Assembly (NCBI GenBank): GCA_020284085.1
Contig: JACEVL010000799.1
Location: forward strand, 975,001-1,039,000
Direction of reading: 5' to 3'
DNA from: Aporrectodea caliginosa
Taxonomy: Eukaryota; Annelida; Clitellata; Crassiclitellata; Lumbricidae
Length of the DNA stretch: 64,000 bases
Part shown: piece after piece, positions 30,059 through 44,260 of the stretch
Numbering within the stretch: position 1 is the first letter of the stretch
Layout of the letters: each line of letters begins with the position of its first letter
Notes under the pieces: model-generated
What the model was told of the DNA's origin: nothing
The model's database searches: none
The model's input: only the letters and a program-made list of their open reading frames with translations
Made by a program: the position numbers and the translations under genes

Positions 30059-30185
30059 ATATCATCATCGTCATCATCATCATCTTCATAATCAGCATCA
30101 TCATCATGATCATCATCATCATCATGATCAGCATCATCATGATCATGATCATAATCATCGTCACCGATCAACATCATCATCATCA
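30059..30185. repeat. (ATC)n microsatellite
   Basis: Interrupted ATC/GTC units. Confidence 0.9.
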
Positions 30186-30365
30186 GTGACGACATATAAT
30201 TATTATATTAATTTTTTAATTTTTTTTACCCGAGGTACGCGTGATCCCTCCTCAGGATTTTAAAAATTAGAGAGCATTGTAATTATAACTTCTATTGTGC
30301 CAGTGTATAATGCACAAGACATCAACCGATGGCATGTTCTGGAATGGCTAGTCTTTGCTGACTGG

Positions 30366-30418
30366 TGGATATTATTATTAGTACTATTGGTATTATTAGT
30401 ATTATTATTATTATTTTT
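30366..30418. repeat. (ATT)n tract
   Basis: An interrupted ATT run at the 3' end of the minus-strand RLE non-LTR copy. A short diverged piece of the same 3' region (tctggaatggctagtctttg) also lies on its other side near 30338. Confidence 0.85.
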
Positions 30419-30420
30419 AC

Positions 30421-30965
30421 CAAAAGAATGAAATCCAGAGGGTGTGGATAATGACTTTAAATAAGGGAGAATGCATTTCTGGGATGGCTAGTCTTGCAGA
30501 TGTCAGGCTCCTCAAATTTACCCCGGAAAGCGATAGCGATGAAGTGCTGGATTGTTGACACAACATGTTGAAAGAGGAAAGAGGTCTCCTTGGGTGTCCC
30601 GAAACCATGGTCAGACGATACGATGACCCAGGCTGGCCATGAACTCCAAACCCTGCAGATGGTTCATTGAGCCAAGTGTCTCAAAGGTAAGAGAGATGAA
30701 CTGGTAAGAGACTTGTGGGCTTTCATAGACTACTTGGCAGCCTCCTTTGGGCAGCCAGATCGGTATTGGATAGATATGAATCAGCCAAGGTGTCAACTAC
30801 AGTTACATCCCAGGCGAGAGTCCTGCCCACTTGCTAGAGCATCAGAGTTGCACCATCTGGATGCTTGCCATCAGATCTCATGAGACCAACTGGTTCCTTG
30901 GAAGAAGGGAAACCAGCTCTGAAAAGGACTCAACAGATTAGGGATGCATGTCTAGCAGTTTTAAA
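30421..30965 (-). pseudogene. RLE-type non-LTR retrotransposon, decayed copy
   Basis: The minus strand reads RAGFPSSKEPVGLMRSDGKH then PDGATLM, GRTLAWDVTVVDTLADSY, ISLTFETLGSMN and FLFQHVVSTIQHFIAIAFRG. Each block aligns in order with the copy at 33476 (RRPDG, WDATVVDT, LETLG, LLQRLS..VQRFN..AFRG). Frameshifts and stops separate the blocks. The 3' end runs to (ATT)n. Confidence 0.72.
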
Positions 30966-31078
30966 TACTGAGGCTCAGCTAATCATTTGCATACCTAGGT
31001 GTGGGTATATTATATCCAATATCATGTGTCAGGAAGTGCAGTGGATACCTATGACAAAGTGCATTGAGTTTAAGATCA

Positions 31079-31137
31079 TAAATCGTAATCGTAATCGAGT
31101 ATTTATATAGTGCCACTCAAAAACAGAGGCGCTTCTT
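31079..31137 (-). mobile_element. L2-like LINE 3' tail
   Basis: Reads 'gtatttatatagtgccactc...cagaggcgcttc' on the plus strand, the reverse complement of the L2-family ending, with a (CGATTA)n tail at 31079-31098. Confidence 0.6.
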
Positions 31138-31138
31138 G

Positions 31139-31470
31139 TGCATAATTTGCAGACTGTATTCCATCTCCTTAGAGAACTATGCATGTTGGTCTCTTCCATC
31201 TCTGGCCGTAGATGTCTTTGCTCTGCTGTGCATAGTGTCCTGGTTGTTCCTCCGACCCAAACTACCCCAGGCCAGCACAGAAGTTTTGTTGTTGTCAGCT
31301 TGTGTTTCTGGAATAAACTGCCTTGCAACCCATGGCTTGAGCTTCTTTGACTTATCTTTGCCTAATTTCCATGTTTGAAAAGAATTCTATCCAGTCATAG
31401 TTTTGTGTTGTTAGGACCAAACTGCCTGTGATTTGTTTCTCTTGAAATAAGTAAGTAAGTAAGTAAGTGG
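31139..31470 (+). pseudogene. CR1/L2 LINE C-terminus with (GTAA)n tail
   Basis: The plus strand reads LCSAVHSVLVVPPTQTTPGQ and SFVVVSLCFWNKLPCNPW; 'SF.V....WN.LP' is the C-terminal signature. The tail is GTAA repeats at 31449-31468. Confidence 0.6.
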
Positions 31471-32450
31471 CCTTTTAATGATGCAAGTCAAAGCTCAAGC
31501 GTAAGTAAGTTGAAGTATTGTAAGTATTGTTAAATTTATAAAGTCCCTCTCACAGTGAACACCAATCAGAGGCGCTAAGTAAGTAAGACTCCGAGCGAAA
31601 AGAGTGGTCTTAAAGTGAAAAAGAAGCACCTGGTCCACCTTATTAATGATGCAAGTTCACATTTTATAAAATAGACAGTTGACATAAAATGCACCGTATT
31701 CATATAGGACATATTCGACCACCCATCATGTTTTATGCCATTGGAATGAGATGGTAAATTGTTCGAAGTGACACTATAGAAATTTGCAATCACTGTGATC
31801 ACTGGCTGGCAGTCTGTTGTTTAACAATTTGCATTTATGAGTCGCCCACTAACTGAAGAACTATTCTTTTCTGTAGGCCATGTCCTTTTTTACATGCTGT
31901 GCCCTTTGTTCTCATATTTTTAATATCTGTGTTGTGTGGTTGCCTTGTAACTTGTTTTGCTGTTATATTGTGCATTGTTCATGTTCCTGGTCCTTGCCAG
32001 ATCTGGTGTTGGCAAGTCTGTTACTGGATTTACACATTCATCACTGCTGTTTTGATCTGTTTTTTAACTTGGCTCAAGCCACAGGCGCTCAAGCCCTGTT
32101 GTTTTGCCTGGTCCTTGGTGCTGCCTTGTCAATGCAGTCACTTGTTCTTTTGCTATTTGATACTAGTAACATTACTTATGGTTTTTGGAGTGGTTTCAAG
32201 TTCATGTAAGACATCATGGGTTGTCTTGGGGTGTTTGAAAATTCATGTAGGACATATTCGACTACCGATCGATGGGTTGTTTAGGGTGGTTGCAAATTCA
32301 TGTAGGACATATTCGACTACCGATCGCGGGTTGTTTAGGGGTGGTTGATGAATGCTACTCTCATTTTGGGCAACGGGTGCTGCTTGTGAATATTTATTGC
32401 CGACCAATGGCAACCATCCTTATCTTTCACTGACATTTTGAGTGAATTCC
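31470..32450. other. No supported gene; short tandem units
   Basis: A plus-strand frame at 31899-32348 is rich in Cys/Leu/Val but looks compositional. Two tandem copies of 'ttcatgtaggacatattcgactaccgatcg' occur near 32243 and 32300, with a related word near 31706 in reverse complement. Confidence 0.4.
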
Positions 32451-32459
32451 AGTTCAGAA

Positions 32460-32660
32460 ATTTCCTCTCCTTCTGAAATAGTTATTGTTTGTGACTTTAA
32501 TATTCATAGTAATGTAACTAATCATTATTCTTCTGCATCTCTTGATATGATGGAAGGGTTTGACATTCAGGGGCTCATTATTTGTTCCTAAACAAGGCCA
32601 CACTTTGAATTGGATGACCTGATAGTTCATTCTGTTTCATAAATCTCAATCACTTCAATC
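32460..32660 (+). pseudogene. LINE endonuclease (EEP) fragment
   Basis: The plus strand reads VIVCDFNIHSNVTNHY, DMMEGFDIQG and, after a shift, GHTLNWMT. This matches '..GDFN.H.D......F...F.L......TH..G.TLD' of L2/CR1 apurinic endonucleases. The catalytic Gly-Asp is Cys-Asp here. Inactive. Confidence 0.65.
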
Positions 32661-32702
32661 AGGTATTGTGTCCCCTTGTATTCAAAGATATCCTGTTAAG
32701 TA

Positions 32703-32776
32703 GTGGCTGTCACAACATGTTGCCTTCTTCTCAAAATTTTACTTCTCATTTAAACTGTCACTAAATTACAAAAATT
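32703..32776. repeat. Partner of an inverted copy at 34897-34970
   Basis: Bases tggctgtcacaacatgttgc through 'ctgtcactaaattacaaa' recur in reverse complement at 34897-34970, flanking the RLE element and its AAT tracts. Confidence 0.85.
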
Positions 32777-33290
32777 GTTGTTCATAAATTTTAAAAGGCC
32801 AAAGCATGATATCTTAGTGCAACTGTGTTTTGGTTACCTCCTGCACAGGAAGCTTATGAAAATCATTCAATAGGATAACTTTTATGCTATTCATAGCCAG
32901 CACTGTTTCAGGTGGCATTTTTTCTTGTGACTCATCTGTGCAGCTGTTGTTCACTGCCTTTGAGAAGGTACAGTGACTGATTAAATTGCCAGCTGATACT
33001 GGGTGCAGTCCTATATGGAGGCCAATGAACGCCTTAACAAATTGAAAACTGAATTTGAATAGGACCGTCCAACAGCAACTTACGAAATTTCAGTGGTTAC
33101 ATTTTTAAAACCGGTTGTATTGGCTGATGCTGCTTGTAAATTGGGGTTGTTTTTGAATTTTTACTATGTCTATTGCTGACTATGTAAGTTATATGTGTAA
33201 GCCGTCATATAAATTATGTGCATTTGTGATATATATATACACATACACAGAATCAGGTATTTTGTCCCCTTGTTTTCAAAGATATCTCTT

Positions 33291-33470
<180 letters not shown>

Positions 33471-33475
33471 TTAAT

Positions 33476-34633
33476 TTGAGGAGTTCACTGGGTGCGCCAA
33501 AAATGATTTACATCCTCCGATGCCATCCCTGTGATAAACACCCCGAGTTGGAAACTTACGACGTGACACTACGACAGGGATTGGAAAAGATTCTGAACGT
33601 TTCTTTAAACGATCTCCAATGGACTCAGGCGTCACTACCCATCAAAATGGGTGGTCTGGGCATTCGGAGAGCGACTTCGCTGGCACTTCCGGCCTTTTTG
33701 GCATCCGCTGCGAGCACTCTCCCTCTACAGACCCTCATTCTAAACTCTCTCAATCTCACACAGGACACACACTTTGAAGCCATGACGTCCGAGTGGCGAT
33801 CCAAGACGGATTTCAACGATTCAGAAAACATGCCAACAAACAAGCAGGCTCTATGGGACAAACCCCTTTTGGAACAGACTGTCAAGAGATTGTTTCAAGA
33901 CACAATGGACCCATACAACACCGCGCGATTGAAAGCTGTCTCGTCACCACACGCCAGCGACTGGCTACATGCCTTACCAATAACAGCATGTGGGTTGAGA
34001 CTGGACAACGAGGACTTTCGGGTGGCGGTCGGCTTGCGCCTTGGGGCCACAATATGTGAACCACACATATGTGCTTGTGGAGCCCGAATCGACGCCAGAG
34101 GCAGCCATGGCCTGTCCTGTTCTCTCGGCTTCGGCCGAATTGCCAGACATAACACAATCAATGACATTATACACCGCTCCCTTTCGAAGGCAGGGATTCC
34201 GTCAATAAAGGAACCACCAGGTCTACTACGCACGGACGGCAGAAGACCAGACGGCCTGACAATGATTCCATGGCGCGCGGGTCGTCATCTGGTGTGGGAC
34301 GCGACGGTGGTAGATACCCTTGCTCCATCATACATCCAGGCCACGGCAGCGACGGCGGGCGCGGCAGCCGAGATCGCCACGGACAGGAAAATGACCAAGT
34401 ACAATGCACTCTTAAACACGCACTTTTTCGTGCCTCTAGCTCTCGAGACCTTAGGTCCAATTAACACCACTGGCCAAAACTTTATATCAGATCTAGGTCG
34501 TAGTCTGACGCTGTCCACAGGAGACAAGAGAGAGACCTGCTTCTTGCTGCAGCGTCTCTCTATAACTGTCCAGCGGTTCAACTCGGTGGCTTTCCGCGGC
34601 ACTTTAGCGGAGCCAGACCTTAGGGAGATGTGA
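33476..34633 (+). CDS. RLE-type non-LTR retrotransposon ORF, 5'-truncated, 385 codons
   Basis: The frame is open from the AAT tract, with a TTG and no true start, to TGA. It covers the region after the reverse transcriptase fingers: LGAPKMIYILRCHPC, then LPIKMGGLGIRRATSLALPA (thumb-like), a Cys/His knuckle C199-x-C201-x9-H211-x3-C215, RHNTINDIIHRSL, RRPDG (257-260), WDATVVDT (D275) and the final LQRLSITVQRFNSVAFRG. RPD followed after about 15 residues by D fits the PD-(D/E)XK endonuclease of R2/R4-type elements, and the CCHC knuckle before it also matches that layout. The frame has no stops, so it is young, but it lacks the catalytic reverse transcriptase part. Confidence 0.78.
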   Translation: MRSSLGAPKMIYILRCHPCDKHPELETYDVTLRQGLEKILNVSLNDLQWTQASLPIKMGGLGIRRATSLALPAFLASAASTLPLQTLILNSLNLTQDTHFEAMTSEWRSKTDFNDSENMPTNKQALWDKPLLEQTVKRLFQDTMDPYNTARLKAVSSPHASDWLHALPITACGLRLDNEDFRVAVGLRLGATICEPHICACGARIDARGSHGLSCSLGFGRIARHNTINDIIHRSLSKAGIPSIKEPPGLLRTDGRRPDGLTMIPWRAGRHLVWDATVVDTLAPSYIQATAATAGAAAEIATDRKMTKYNALLNTHFFVPLALETLGPINTTGQNFISDLGRSLTLSTGDKRETCFLLQRLSITVQRFNSVAFRGTLAEPDLREM

Positions 34634-34736
34634 CACTAACGGCACTTATGACGCTCATTTTAGACAGCTACTGCATCCTTGTCTATTGTAGCTTTCAGTA
34701 TTGATGTTGATTGATGGAGAGAATAAATATAGTTGT
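34634..34736 (+). other. 3' untranslated region of the RLE element
   Basis: A 100-bp spacer between the stop codon and the downstream (AAT)n tract. It contains agaataaatatagttgttat directly before the tract. Confidence 0.55.
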
Positions 34737-34970
<234 letters not shown>

Positions 34971-34972
34971 AC

Positions 34973-34973
<1 letters not shown>

Positions 34974-35014
<41 letters not shown>

Positions 35015-35187
35015 GTCTCCGGACTTTTTAGGCCACCTGAGGGATCCTTGATACCTCGATTTACCAAAAAAAAAAATAAAAAATAAAAATAATAATAATA
35101 AATAAATAATAATAATAATAATAATAACAATTGTTTCTAGAAGCCTGAGGATTATTCTTACCTCGGGCAAAAAATAATAATAATAAT
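34974..35187. repeat. (AAT)n tracts with short spacer
   Basis: AAT runs at 34974-35012 and 35085-35187 flank a short 70-bp piece containing 'aagtctccggactttttaggccacctgaggg'. The second run is the tail of the minus-strand LINE that follows. Confidence 0.9.
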
Positions 35188-35560
35188 GACAATTTATATG
35201 CCTCTACAAGGGCGCCTCACACTGCTCACAGTCAACTAACAGCAGGGAAGGCCTTAGAGAACAAATAACTAGTCCAGATTTGAAGGAGTCAATTGTGTTA
35301 GCCGCTCGCAGGGCAGGAGGAAGACAGTTCCAGCATCTGGGGCTGGCCGCTGAGAAAGCGCGATCACCAAAACGAGTTCTCATCCGTCGTACGTGAAGAT
35401 CGCTTTTCTCGAGCGATCATAGTCACAACCCGGAAGCTGAGGAATGTGTCCCGATACAGTAGTCGCACATATACTGAGGCGCGGCCCCATGAAGTGACTT
35501 ATATACCAGCAAATGCATTGGTCTCAAGTCGCCTTGATTACCAGTAACTCCCGTCTTGTT
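35188..35560 (-). pseudogene. CR1/L2-like LINE C-terminus with (ATT)n tail
   Basis: The minus strand reads RAFSAASPRCWNCLPPALRA then ANTIDSFKSGLVICSL and CEQCEAPL-stop, followed by 'aggcatataaattgtca' and (ATT)n. 'RAFS...P..WN.LP..LR....SFKS.L' is the standard C-terminal block. The same 3' end occurs alone at 7570-7662. Confidence 0.72.
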
Positions 35561-37090
35561 GGCATTACAAATTCAAATATGCTCAAACTTCAGCATTCAG
35601 AACTCATTGGGTAGTGCCATAACTATACATAAAAAAATTAGAACATTATAACTATGCTTAAATGTTTGCATTGTCTTCTGTTCTGCCAAGGATTTGTTTC
35701 GAATTGGGGCTCATAGTTCTTAAAACATTGAATTCTTGCCAACCAAAATGCTTAAAATCTCAATTCCTCAGACTTATCAGTTTTCAGTGACGTCATCTTA
35801 TTATCTTTTTATGGTCATACTAAAGATCAGAACTATTCTCGGAGAAGGAGCTTTTTCACTTGCTGGATAGATTTTGTGACTCTCTCCCTGTATATGTTCA
35901 TTCTCAGTTGTTTATGTCATTTTGTTCTCAACTTAAGACTTACCTAAGTTTCAAATTGTTTAGGACTTACCATTTTCGAATTGCTAATTTTCTGTAGGCT
36001 TCCTGTCTGTGGACTGATCTTCCTGATTGATTAATGTCATGGTTTTGGCGTGTCACAGTAAATATCTTGTGTATTAGGCACAGACAGCCTCAATAGACAT
36101 TACAAATTCCAAAAAAATTAACAAAGTACTGACCTATGTTTAATATTTCTGAACATGAAATGTGGTCTAATCATTTTGGTTTCTTCCTGTTTAGTGTTAT
36201 GTGTACTTATTGAATAGTAAACAATGGGCCCATGTGCATCTGTGCACATCTCTAGTCCCTTTTGTTTGTATATATCAGTTTATAACAAACCAGTTCCTGC
36301 TATGCCAAATTATGTCTTTCACCTTTATGAGGTTCTTGAAGGTGTTTTATGAATCGCCAGATGCATACTTTTACTGTGACATTTTGCTGTCAGAGGTTAT
36401 GGCAGCTCATGAGCAGCTGAAGTCATCTGTGCAACAGTGTGCATGTATGTGAGTTTATAGGAAACAAGTCCCTAGACGTTTTTGTCAATTATGCTCATGC
36501 TGCAGCACATAAATTGTAATTGTAATTTAATGACCAGTTTGAAAATGAATGTTGATATTGATGCCATAGAATCTGTTGTAGGAAATTATGCGGACCATTA
36601 ATTAGCAGGAGTTGGTTTCCCATGGATCTCAATTTTTATGTGGTGCATATTGATTATTTTATTAGACTGCAAATTGATTTATGTTTATAGACATGTAGAT
36701 GACTAGACCTGCTAACTTCTGTGGAACTAGTCATCTGTGCTTGTATGCCACCGTATAACACACCAAGCCAGAAATCCGTTTTGTCTCCCACATTTGTGCT
36801 GCAGTTGATGTAGCCTCTTTGAAATCTTTTGTAGGAAATTATGTAAATCATTTAGCTGAAGCTGTTGTGTTTTCATCTTAGATGGTATTCAGGTAAAGAA
36901 GTGTTCTTCCCATGGTCAGTAAGAGAATGTCAAGCAGTGGCATTGGCTAAAGGGGCCTAAGACCCATAGCACCTAACAATGTGAACCAAGAATGTTCTTT
37001 TCTGCAGCAAACATGACTTATGTTCAAACAGAGGTTTTATATCTGGATGAAAACTGAGGAAGTCTTGGGCGAAGATATAAAGTTTACAAT
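35560..37090. other. No gene seen
   Basis: AT-rich sequence. A possible decayed LINE piece (QLKTYLSFKLF-like) lies near 35925-35970. A word 'gtaggaaattatg' plus flanks recurs at 36580 and 36832, suggesting an old duplication of about 250 bp. Confidence 0.4.
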
Positions 37091-37093
37091 ATA

Positions 37094-37402
37094 CTAGTGT
37101 TGAAAGTTGTTGCTGGCCACCGGTTATAACCGGTTTTTGCAATGGCGGTAACTGTCCTTGGCAAAAATAGAAACTATAAATTATTGTGGTAATAAAATAT
37201 GGACACTTCACAGACTTTAGCTTCATTTTTTATTCATCTGGCTTGCCAGTATTTTACATTTTGCTACTGTGCAGTGAAATATGATTTTCATTTGCCTTGC
37301 CTTTTGGAAAAAGTGGCAACAACTGGCAATAACCAATAATAACCGGTTTTTGCCAATGTCCTGACAAAGATAGGTTTTTGCCAACATTAACCCAACCCTG
37401 CT
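37094..37402. mobile_element. Possible MITE with ACCGGTTTTTGCCA-type ends
   Basis: The left end agtgttgaaagttgttg and the right end, reverse complemented, agggttgggttaatgttgg are imperfect inverted repeats. Both sides carry 'aaccggtttttgc' in the same orientation, so inner arrangement is mixed. No clean target duplication. Confidence 0.4.
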
Positions 37403-38160
37403 AGTTGGTCTAGGGAGCATGGTAGGCCCTGGAAGCCAACATGTTTTCAGGCATTAAGTGCAGATTGAATGCATTTGGCCAACTCTGTATTGTATGAGGA
37501 GAGAGAGAGAGATAGTCTACAGATTGTGGAGAATTGGCCAAGACCATCACTCTCAAGGACACCACCGATCTTTTCATTCCCAGTCTTTAGTGTTATGCTA
37601 GTGGCACTTTATCTATAGTTGTTAACTACTAGATAACTACTCCATCTATAGTTGACATTGTGTTCAGAGTCTCTGGACCAAGCTGAATTGATGATGTGGA
37701 GTGCCTACTGACGATTGCGTCTGCAGCAGATGATGACAAAGCTGTGCAGCTTTCCATCATTGGTGGAAAGTGCCGCACGTGCTGCTATCCATTTTTCTGC
37801 TGGGTGCACATAGAACAGGTTTTTGCTCCTTGCCAGTCTGTAGGCTCAAGCGCCACCAATGACTAGCGGTAGAGGTCACTCCAAAGACCACGGTGTCACC
37901 ATGTCATTTAGTTTTTATGCTAACTTTTCTGGGGGTCACAGGTTCTTTTTGTAAGTTCTACATTTATGAGGCTATTTTATCAGTAAAAATTGGGGAATGT
38001 GATCTGGAATTTATGTCAGTTTCTAAACACGTGCATCTTAAAGAACAGCTCTGATATTGACTTATGTATCTGCCTCCGTGCCCAATACTTTTAGGCTACT
38101 ACTCGGTCGCATTATAAACGTGGAGTACAATACACACACAATACAACACATCACAATACA

Positions 38161-38395
38161 ATGGGGCGCAGTGGTTTAGGGGTATGTTCGGTGCCTTGCA
38201 GCTGGAGGGTTGCGGGTTCGAATCAACCTCAAAGCCGCCGCAGGGACCCTGGGCAAGTCCTTCACTCGCAATTGCTCATGCGCTTCGGCGTGAAACTCCG
38301 ATTCAGCGTTCGCGCAGTAGTCGGGGGCGCCTCTGAATGGGAAATCTGGTTGGGGCGCTATAACAAGTGTTCAAATACAATACTTTACAATACTA
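38161..38395 (+). mobile_element. SINE copy 2 (same family as 25961)
   Basis: Compared with copy 1 it keeps a better A-box (agtggtttagggg) and B-box (gcgggttcgaatca). The middle gaccctgggcaagtccttca and the following 30 bases are identical. The end is ggggcgctataacaagtgtt with an (ATACA)n tail. It sits in acaataca-rich DNA, so the tail and target merge. Confidence 0.85.
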
Positions 38396-38692
38396 ATTTT
38401 ATGCATGTGCGTGCTTATGTGACTTCAATAGTTCTTCCTAAGAACTTTTTTATTGTTGCTTACTACTTTAAATGAAAATATTTCTGTAGGTTGATTATCA
38501 GGGTACATAAGGTGTGGATGGATGGCTGCTTTTAAGCAATATTTCATTCAAATAGTCCTAATCTGTGGCACGGAAGTAGTTGATGGCTTAACTTTTTCAA
38601 ATTAGAACTGACCAAGCAAGAGATAAACTAATTCAAAATGGCAGCTGGGGTTCGTGACGCACTTTATGTTTGAATACCATTCAGAATCATTA

Positions 38693-39592
38693 GGCCAAAA
38701 AAAAATAATGGTGTGTTTCCGGTAACAGAGTTAAAAAAAACTGGGTAGGTAGGTAGGAAAATAATTTTATTTTCTTAAAATAATGTTATGCAGTGATTTT
38801 CGAAAATTAAGCCACTGCCCATTTATGCACAGCGGTACATGCTGTACCAAAGTATGTATTTTCTATGCGAGTATTAAAAATGCCTATTTGCAGAATGTAC
38901 CTACAAACTGCTGTAGAAAACAATCTTAATTATTTCATTTTTGTTGACATCGTTTTTCTTGCAAGGTGAAATGGAAGGGGCAGGGGTTGCTAACTGTTGC
39001 TAAGGAAGGCGGTTGCTAAAGGGGCCAAGTCTGACTTTGAAACTGGTTGCTAATGAGGCTGACACAGAGGCTGCTTGCTTCAAAGCTTGGTTGTTAAGAA
39101 GGCTGGTTGCTATGAAAGTAGAATGCTACGGAGGTTGTTAAGTAGGCTGATTGCTAAGGAGGCTTTACTTTTATAATGGCACGTACGATAAAAGGTATTT
39201 CTGATACAATGAATATGGCGGTCAGATTTGTAAAATAACCCTGTCAAATTACCGTGAGAAAATCCACCACTTTCGGGTCTATTACCTCCCTCTCCCAAAC
39301 TCCACACTTTAGCCCTTTTATTGCTGTAATTTACGGCACCATTATTTCCATTGAAAGACCGCTAGTTTCCGAACGTCTCTGCTTTAGTGAATGCACCTAT
39401 AATGTCGCGATTCTGCATCTCCGGCATGCAAAGGCTTAATGTATGTAAAGTTGAAAAAAAAATTTTTTAATTTTTCAAATTAATTTTTTTTGACCAAGCA
39501 AGAAAAAAATTTTTTTTACAAAATTTTCCGAGTCGCGGCAAAAAGTGAGTCGGTCGCGTTACCGGAAACACACCATTATTTTGTTTTGGCCT
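38693..39592. mobile_element. 900-bp Harbinger-like MITE
   Basis: The terminal inverted repeats start ggccaaaa and share aaaataatggtgtgtttccg and 'gtaac', about 33 bp with one mismatch (38693-38725 and 39560-39592). Both flanks carry TTA (38690-38692, 39593-39595), the 3-bp target of PIF/Harbinger elements. No transposase is encoded. Confidence 0.8.
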
Positions 39593-39599
39593 TATTTAG

Positions 39600-40390
39600 C
39601 ACATTTCTATTGTAACTGGTTGCGGTCTGTCAACCTGTCAGAAAATAAAACGAATATCTATCTAAATCCATGGCATACCAAAGAAATAACTGCAGAATGT
39701 GGAGTCGGACTTAAAATTCATTGAATAGTACTTGAATTGTGCAGCAGATGCCGCAAGTGACAAACGTCAATGCCCTGACATGCCCAAACAACATGACCTA
39801 GACATATCAGTACAACAGTATAGTGTGTCCACACAATAAAGTTTTTATAATGGAAACAATTATTTTCCGCTTGGCTTTTGACCAGACTTACCCTGGAATT
39901 TGGTAGGGCCACACACTGACTGCTGAACAGTGATCATCAATTGAAGCGTTGAGCCTTATTTTACATTGATTGTGGTTGTAATCTATAACTTCTATCACAG
40001 CGGTGTACACTAACTATAATGATTATGGGGTCATAAAGATAAGCTACACAGCAGACTTTGCTGTTTGAGCATGAGATATAATGTATCATTGTATCAATTT
40101 CTCTATATGGAAATTTTGGGAATTGATACATTATGTTCATTTATGGATATAATGTATCAGTTTCTATATGGAAAGTTTGTTGGTAAGAAATCTGCTAATG
40201 TGCCAAGTCAGTGTTTCCCAAAGTGTGTTTCATGAGGGGAAGACATGGGTTCCGTGAGGAAATTGGACTAAAGTGTTGTTTTCATGTGTTATTACATTAT
40301 ACATCAGACTCAGAGATGAAGACTAAGGGTTCTGTGGGAAAATTTCATTTAAAATAATTTCTAATCTATAAGAGAATTCAGATGTTCATT
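39600..40390. other. No gene seen; short duplicated word
   Basis: 'ataatgtatca' followed by 'tctatatggaaa' occurs twice (40079-40115 and 40148-40172). Otherwise unique AT-rich sequence. Confidence 0.45.
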
Positions 40391-40660
40391 CTACTGTGTT
40401 ATTAATTAAACCTATATTGGTGTGCTTCACAGGCGTTAGGTATACCCGGTCCTTTACCTCAATTGGTCCCTCACTTTGTAATGCGCTGTCTCGATCTACT
40501 CGCTCCCAAATTCTAGCTGGTAGCCCCTCTTCCACCTTTGCTTTTTGCAAAACATATTTCTTTTCTTGTGGGCGTTGTGGCCTTGCGCACTGGGAGCGCC
40601 TCTGAACGGTTCACCCTACTAGAGGCGCTTTATAAATGTTTGAATACAATACAATACCAG
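40390..40660 (+). pseudogene. L2-like LINE C-terminus with (ATACA)n tail
   Basis: The plus strand reads RYTRSFTSIGPSLCNALSRS then TRSQILAGSPSSTFAF and GLAHWERL-stop, followed by aggcgctttataaatgtttg and acaatacaat. It is the same family as 15301-15573; the Trp of 'LWN' is Cys here. Confidence 0.75.
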
Positions 40661-40792
40661 AATATGTTTTGTTTAGGTTGGAATTCTGTAAAAAAATTCA
40701 GATCAAAATGCTTTCAGATCTGTAGGCAGAAATGATTGGGAAGCACTGTGCTAAATCGTGCTGTGCAAAGTTTATTTGGCTATTCACTGAGT

Positions 40793-41142
40793 CAGTGGCA
40801 TCACTAGGGGTCCGAGGGGTGCGGGCCGCACCGGGTGACACCTTCGAAGGGTGTGACACCAAAGTGAAAAAATGACTGTCTAAAAATTCTTGGCAGAGCT
40901 TCAGCAGAAATTTATTATTTTTAAATTAACAATAACATAAAAAAATTCTGCTAGTTGTTTATGTCACTACTATTACCAGTACATTCTGTTATATACAGGA
41001 ATTACGATTTACTAGTAACATTATTAGTACAAAAAACATTACTAGGGATTCTGTATGGTCTGGTAAAGGAGGAGGTCCATGCATGGAGGGGTGACACCAT
41101 GAGTTACAGCACTGGGTGATACCAACCCTAGTTATGCCACTG
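40793..41142. mobile_element. 350-bp hAT-type MITE
   Basis: The ends are cagtggcatcactagg and, reverse complemented, cagtggcataactagg. Flanks cactgagt (40785-40792) and cattgagt (41143-41150) differ at one base, as an aged 8-bp target duplication. No coding. Confidence 0.82.
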
Positions 41143-41149
41143 CATTGAG

Positions 41150-43774
<2,625 letters not shown>

Positions 43775-44127
43775 TATACTAAAGTAATGAAAAGCTATTC
43801 TATTCTGAATATTGCAGCTGGATTGCTGCTATTCACTTCTGAACATTAATACAATGTTTTTAAATAATTTGTCATGATGGTGTATGTTATAAATAACCTC
43901 AGAAACACTTCCTAGCAAAGCATGATGACCTTGGAAGCTACAGTGGAGACATGTAACCCATTTGTGTGAGAATCTGCTTAACATATGGTGATGCCATGGC
44001 TTCCAGTGATACCTATTTGACACGTGGGAACACAGTGCAGTAGCAGTACAGGAACATGCTGTGTAGTGTGCACTCTTACACATTGCTTGCCAACTGCAGT
44101 GCAGACCCGTTAACACGAAGTCATTGT

Positions 44128-44260
44128 AATTATAATTGTAATTTTGTAATTGTAATTGAGCATTTATAAGGTGCCACTCAGAGGTTCAGAGCTTCTCCCG
44201 ACCCAAGTCAGTGCTGTCACTAACAATAAAATAGTCTTCAGGGGTTTCTGAAACTGAAAA
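44128..44260 (-). mobile_element. L2-like LINE 3' end with (ATTACA)n tail
   Basis: The plus strand shows a 'ttgtaattgtaatt' tail then 'gagcatttataaggtgccactcagagg', the reverse complement of the family ending. A near copy lies at 51890-52010, sharing 'aatagtcttcag.g.tttc.gaaac'. Confidence 0.65.

Noticed and set aside
31899..32348. 149-codon Cys/Leu/Val-rich plus-strand frame
   Set aside because: No conserved motif, no splice context; its composition follows the T-rich DNA, and part of it covers small tandem repeats.
37130..37385. Clean TIR element bounded by aaccggtttttgcc
   Set aside because: The two copies of this word are in direct rather than inverted orientation, so only the outer, weaker ends were kept as a tentative MITE.
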